Of a stretch of DNA of 64,000 nt, positions 62,500-64,000 are shown in pieces. A program made the translations under genes and the position numbers. The notes under the pieces are model-generated. The model was not told where the DNA came from, searched no databases, and saw only the letters and a list, made by a program, of their open reading frames with translations. The DNA is from Planctomycetota bacterium. GTDB taxonomy: Bacteria; Planctomycetota; Planctomycetia; Pirellulales; Pirellulaceae. Position 1 is the first letter of the stretch; each line of letters starts with the position of its first letter. The stretch covers positions 1-64,000 of the forward strand of contig JABAAE010000014.1 of NCBI GenBank assembly GCA_014238905.1. Reading direction: 5' to 3'.

Positions 62500-64000
62500 A
62501 TGGTCAATCAGCTACCTCAAACGGTTTTCCGGCTGTGCGTGACACTTTTCGTTGTTAGCATTTATGCCGATTCAGGGTCGCACTTGTCTTTTGCCCAAGA
62601 GATCAAATATGAAGATCGTGTCGGTTCCAACAAAGATTTCGACATGTGCGAAAATTTTCGATTCAAGCGAATCACAAAGCTCGTTAGCGACGGAAAAATT
62701 TCACAACAACAGGGCTATAACATTTGGAAACGCGTCCAGTCAGATAAAGGGGCGGTGAAAAAGACCCTTGACGAAGCAGTTGCGGCGAAAGAACTGACCC
62801 AACATCAAGCCGACCGATTGATTCCGTTGATTGATATGAAAATGGTCTATTTCGATAGCCAGCATGGACGGTTTGGTCAGCCAAAGGATTTGAAAGAGGG
62901 CCAATTCAAAACAGGCGAAGTGGCGGCCAAGAATCGCAACGCCGTTTACAAGCGATTAATCGCTGCCAATGAGCGCGGCGAGCTCTATGACTATGATGTC
63001 GCTTCGATCATGAAGCAACTTTACGCGGGCTTCAATTCGGACGCGGCAGTCATCGAGGAAGTCGCCATTTACCGAGGCGCATTAAACCCGCGGATTGGGC
63101 AAAGCGGCTCCCTCCAGCGCGTGCTACAATCCGCCCGGATGCAACGAACACGGGACCGAAATAATGGCAAGGGGTACGCTGCGGTTGAAATCAAGATCAC
63201 CGACCCGGCGGATTGGATCAAGAACCTCGAAAAACCGATCTACTCCGGTCCACAGTCGGGTGAAAAAATCTCATCGTTGACGGCCATCAACCTACGGGGC
63301 GATCAGGCCGGTCAGGAATTTGATCCGGTAGACTTGGCAGGTGACAAACTCCACCTTATGTTCTTTGTCCGAAAGTCTCGCACCTTCGGTCGATTCCTGG
63401 GACAGCTAAGGCAACAACTCCAGTCCATTGAAGAAAACTCAAAACAACCTTGGGCGATGTCAGTTATTGTCTGTACCGACGACGCAAACGAGGCCGAGAA
63501 GAGCTTCTCGGTGTTGGACCAACGATATCCCAAAAACCTGATTGTGGCTTTGTCCAAAGAGGGGTCGGCCGGCCCTCCCGCTTACGGATTGGACAAGAAT
63601 CTCACGGCGACGGTTATTGTCGCCAAAAATGGCAAAGTCGCCCACAACTTGCCCTATGCCGGCAACGCGTTCTACACGCAACCCCATATCCTTGGCGCCA
63701 TCGCCAAAGCCATGGAAGTCGATCACGAGACTCTGCGCAAGTATATCGGCGAGAAACCTGGCGATGCGGTATCGCAAGCATACCGTCGAAGCATGCAGGA
63801 CAAAAAAGAAGATTCAAGGGCGACTCCACAAAATGGGTTTCGTGAAAAACTTGGCCCTTTAGTGCTAAGCGAAAAAATCACCCGTGCAGAAGCGGGAGAA
63901 TTACTCAAACTTTCAGGTGACAAAACGGCTCTTCGGAGAAAGGTTGAAGAACTCGTGAAAGCGAAGAAACTCACTCGAGAACAAGCGAAGGAATTATTGA
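62500..64000 (+). CDS. Large secreted protein with helical modules and a thioredoxin-like domain, cut by the right edge
   Basis: The frame is open for 500 codons from ATG 62500 to the end of the window; ATG 62443 is in frame 19 codons upstream, but 62500 gives a better signal peptide (RLCVTLFVVSIYADSGSHLS, cleavage near FAQ). Residues about 40-125 are helical (KLVSDGKISQQQGYNIWKRV; LDEAVAAKELTQHQADRLIP). Residues about 280-400 resemble a thioredoxin-like fold (LAGDKLHLMFFVRKSRTFGR; AMSVIVCTDDANEAEKSFSV; TATVIVAKNGKVAHNLPYAG), without the CxxC redox pair. A second helical module with the 'G/K-x-LTREQAKELL' pattern starts before the edge (ITRAEAGELLKLSGD; VEELVKAKKLTREQAKELL). The role is unknown. 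Confidence 0.8.
   Translation, partial: MVNQLPQTVFRLCVTLFVVSIYADSGSHLSFAQEIKYEDRVGSNKDFDMCENFRFKRITKLVSDGKISQQQGYNIWKRVQSDKGAVKKTLDEAVAAKELTQHQADRLIPLIDMKMVYFDSQHGRFGQPKDLKEGQFKTGEVAAKNRNAVYKRLIAANERGELYDYDVASIMKQLYAGFNSDAAVIEEVAIYRGALNPRIGQSGSLQRVLQSARMQRTRDRNNGKGYAAVEIKITDPADWIKNLEKPIYSGPQSGEKISSLTAINLRGDQAGQEFDPVDLAGDKLHLMFFVRKSRTFGRFLGQLRQQLQSIEENSKQPWAMSVIVCTDDANEAEKSFSVLDQRYPKNLIVALSKEGSAGPPAYGLDKNLTATVIVAKNGKVAHNLPYAGNAFYTQPHILGAIAKAMEVDHETLRKYIGEKPGDAVSQAYRRSMQDKKEDSRATPQNGFREKLGPLVLSEKITRAEAGELLKLSGDKTALRRKVEELVKAKKLTREQAKELL

Noticed and set aside
1-64000. rRNA and tRNA genes
   Set aside because: No cloverleaf-like sequence or rRNA core motif was noticed when reading both strands, but a dedicated tRNA search was not possible by eye.

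Overview
The window looks like chromosomal DNA of a planctomycete (Planctomycetota, probably a Pirellulales- or Planctomycetales-type marine or aquatic lineage; genus not decidable). The grounds are the many protein families that are expanded almost only in that phylum: five di-haem planctomycete cytochromes (DUF1549/DUF1553 and DUF1587/1592/1588/1585 types), four intact DUF1552 proteins and one DUF1501 protein with twin-arginine signals, several secreted sulfatases, and FG-GAP/UnbV and PQQ-type propeller proteins. I saw no rRNA, tRNA, CRISPR array, integrase or transposase gene.

Layout. 1-12.7 kb: mixed small genes (HicB-like orphan, HExxH peptidase, FG-GAP/UnbV propeller, a broken WD40 gene, two membrane proteins, a purple-acid-phosphatase-like enzyme, a MYG1 family protein, a YcbL/GloC-type metallo-beta-lactamase fold hydrolase, a free-standing FtsH-type M41 peptidase). 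12.9-26 kb: a DUF1552 remnant, a 1022-residue DUF2341/LamG/sialate-acetylesterase protein, then minus-strand cassettes DUF1549/1553 cytochrome + DUF1501 and DUF1592-type cytochrome + DUF1552. 26.4-37.4 kb: a sulfatase island with a SASA esterase, an EEP-family phosphatase/nuclease, a calcineurin-type phosphatase, a 967-residue tandem sulfatase and two sulfatase remnants. 37.9-44.7 kb: second cytochrome + DUF1552 cassette and a divergent sulfatase. 44.9-49.1 kb: HEAT/propeller protein coupled to a PQQ-propeller/EF-hand protein, and a CIA30 protein. 49.4-53.4 and 58.4-62.2 kb: third and fourth cytochrome + DUF1552 cassettes. Between them lie a membrane protein, YidD, a zinc-ribbon protein, an MHS-type MFS gene with its middle deleted, and a phosphate-selective porin. 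The right edge cuts a large secreted protein with a thioredoxin-like domain.

How the genes fit together: most products carry export signals. Sulfatases, SASA-type esterases and phosphatases suggest removal of sulfate, acetyl and phosphate groups from complex, probably sulfated, polysaccharides. The repeated cytochrome + DUF1552/DUF1501 cassettes are a periplasmic redox-type module of unknown function that is physically interleaved with them.

The least ordinary aspects are: the tandem sulfatase whose second domain has CTSSR instead of CxPxR; four cytochrome/DUF1552 pairs within 40 kb, three of one subfamily; a dispersed, imperfectly palindromic intergenic element seen five times; and a run of gene remnants in the gaps (WD40, SUMF1, DUF1552, two sulfatases, MFS, a zinc-ribbon frame without start codon). 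Several of these match families that are intact nearby, pointing to birth-and-death turnover. All family calls rest on reading motifs by eye; no database search was run.
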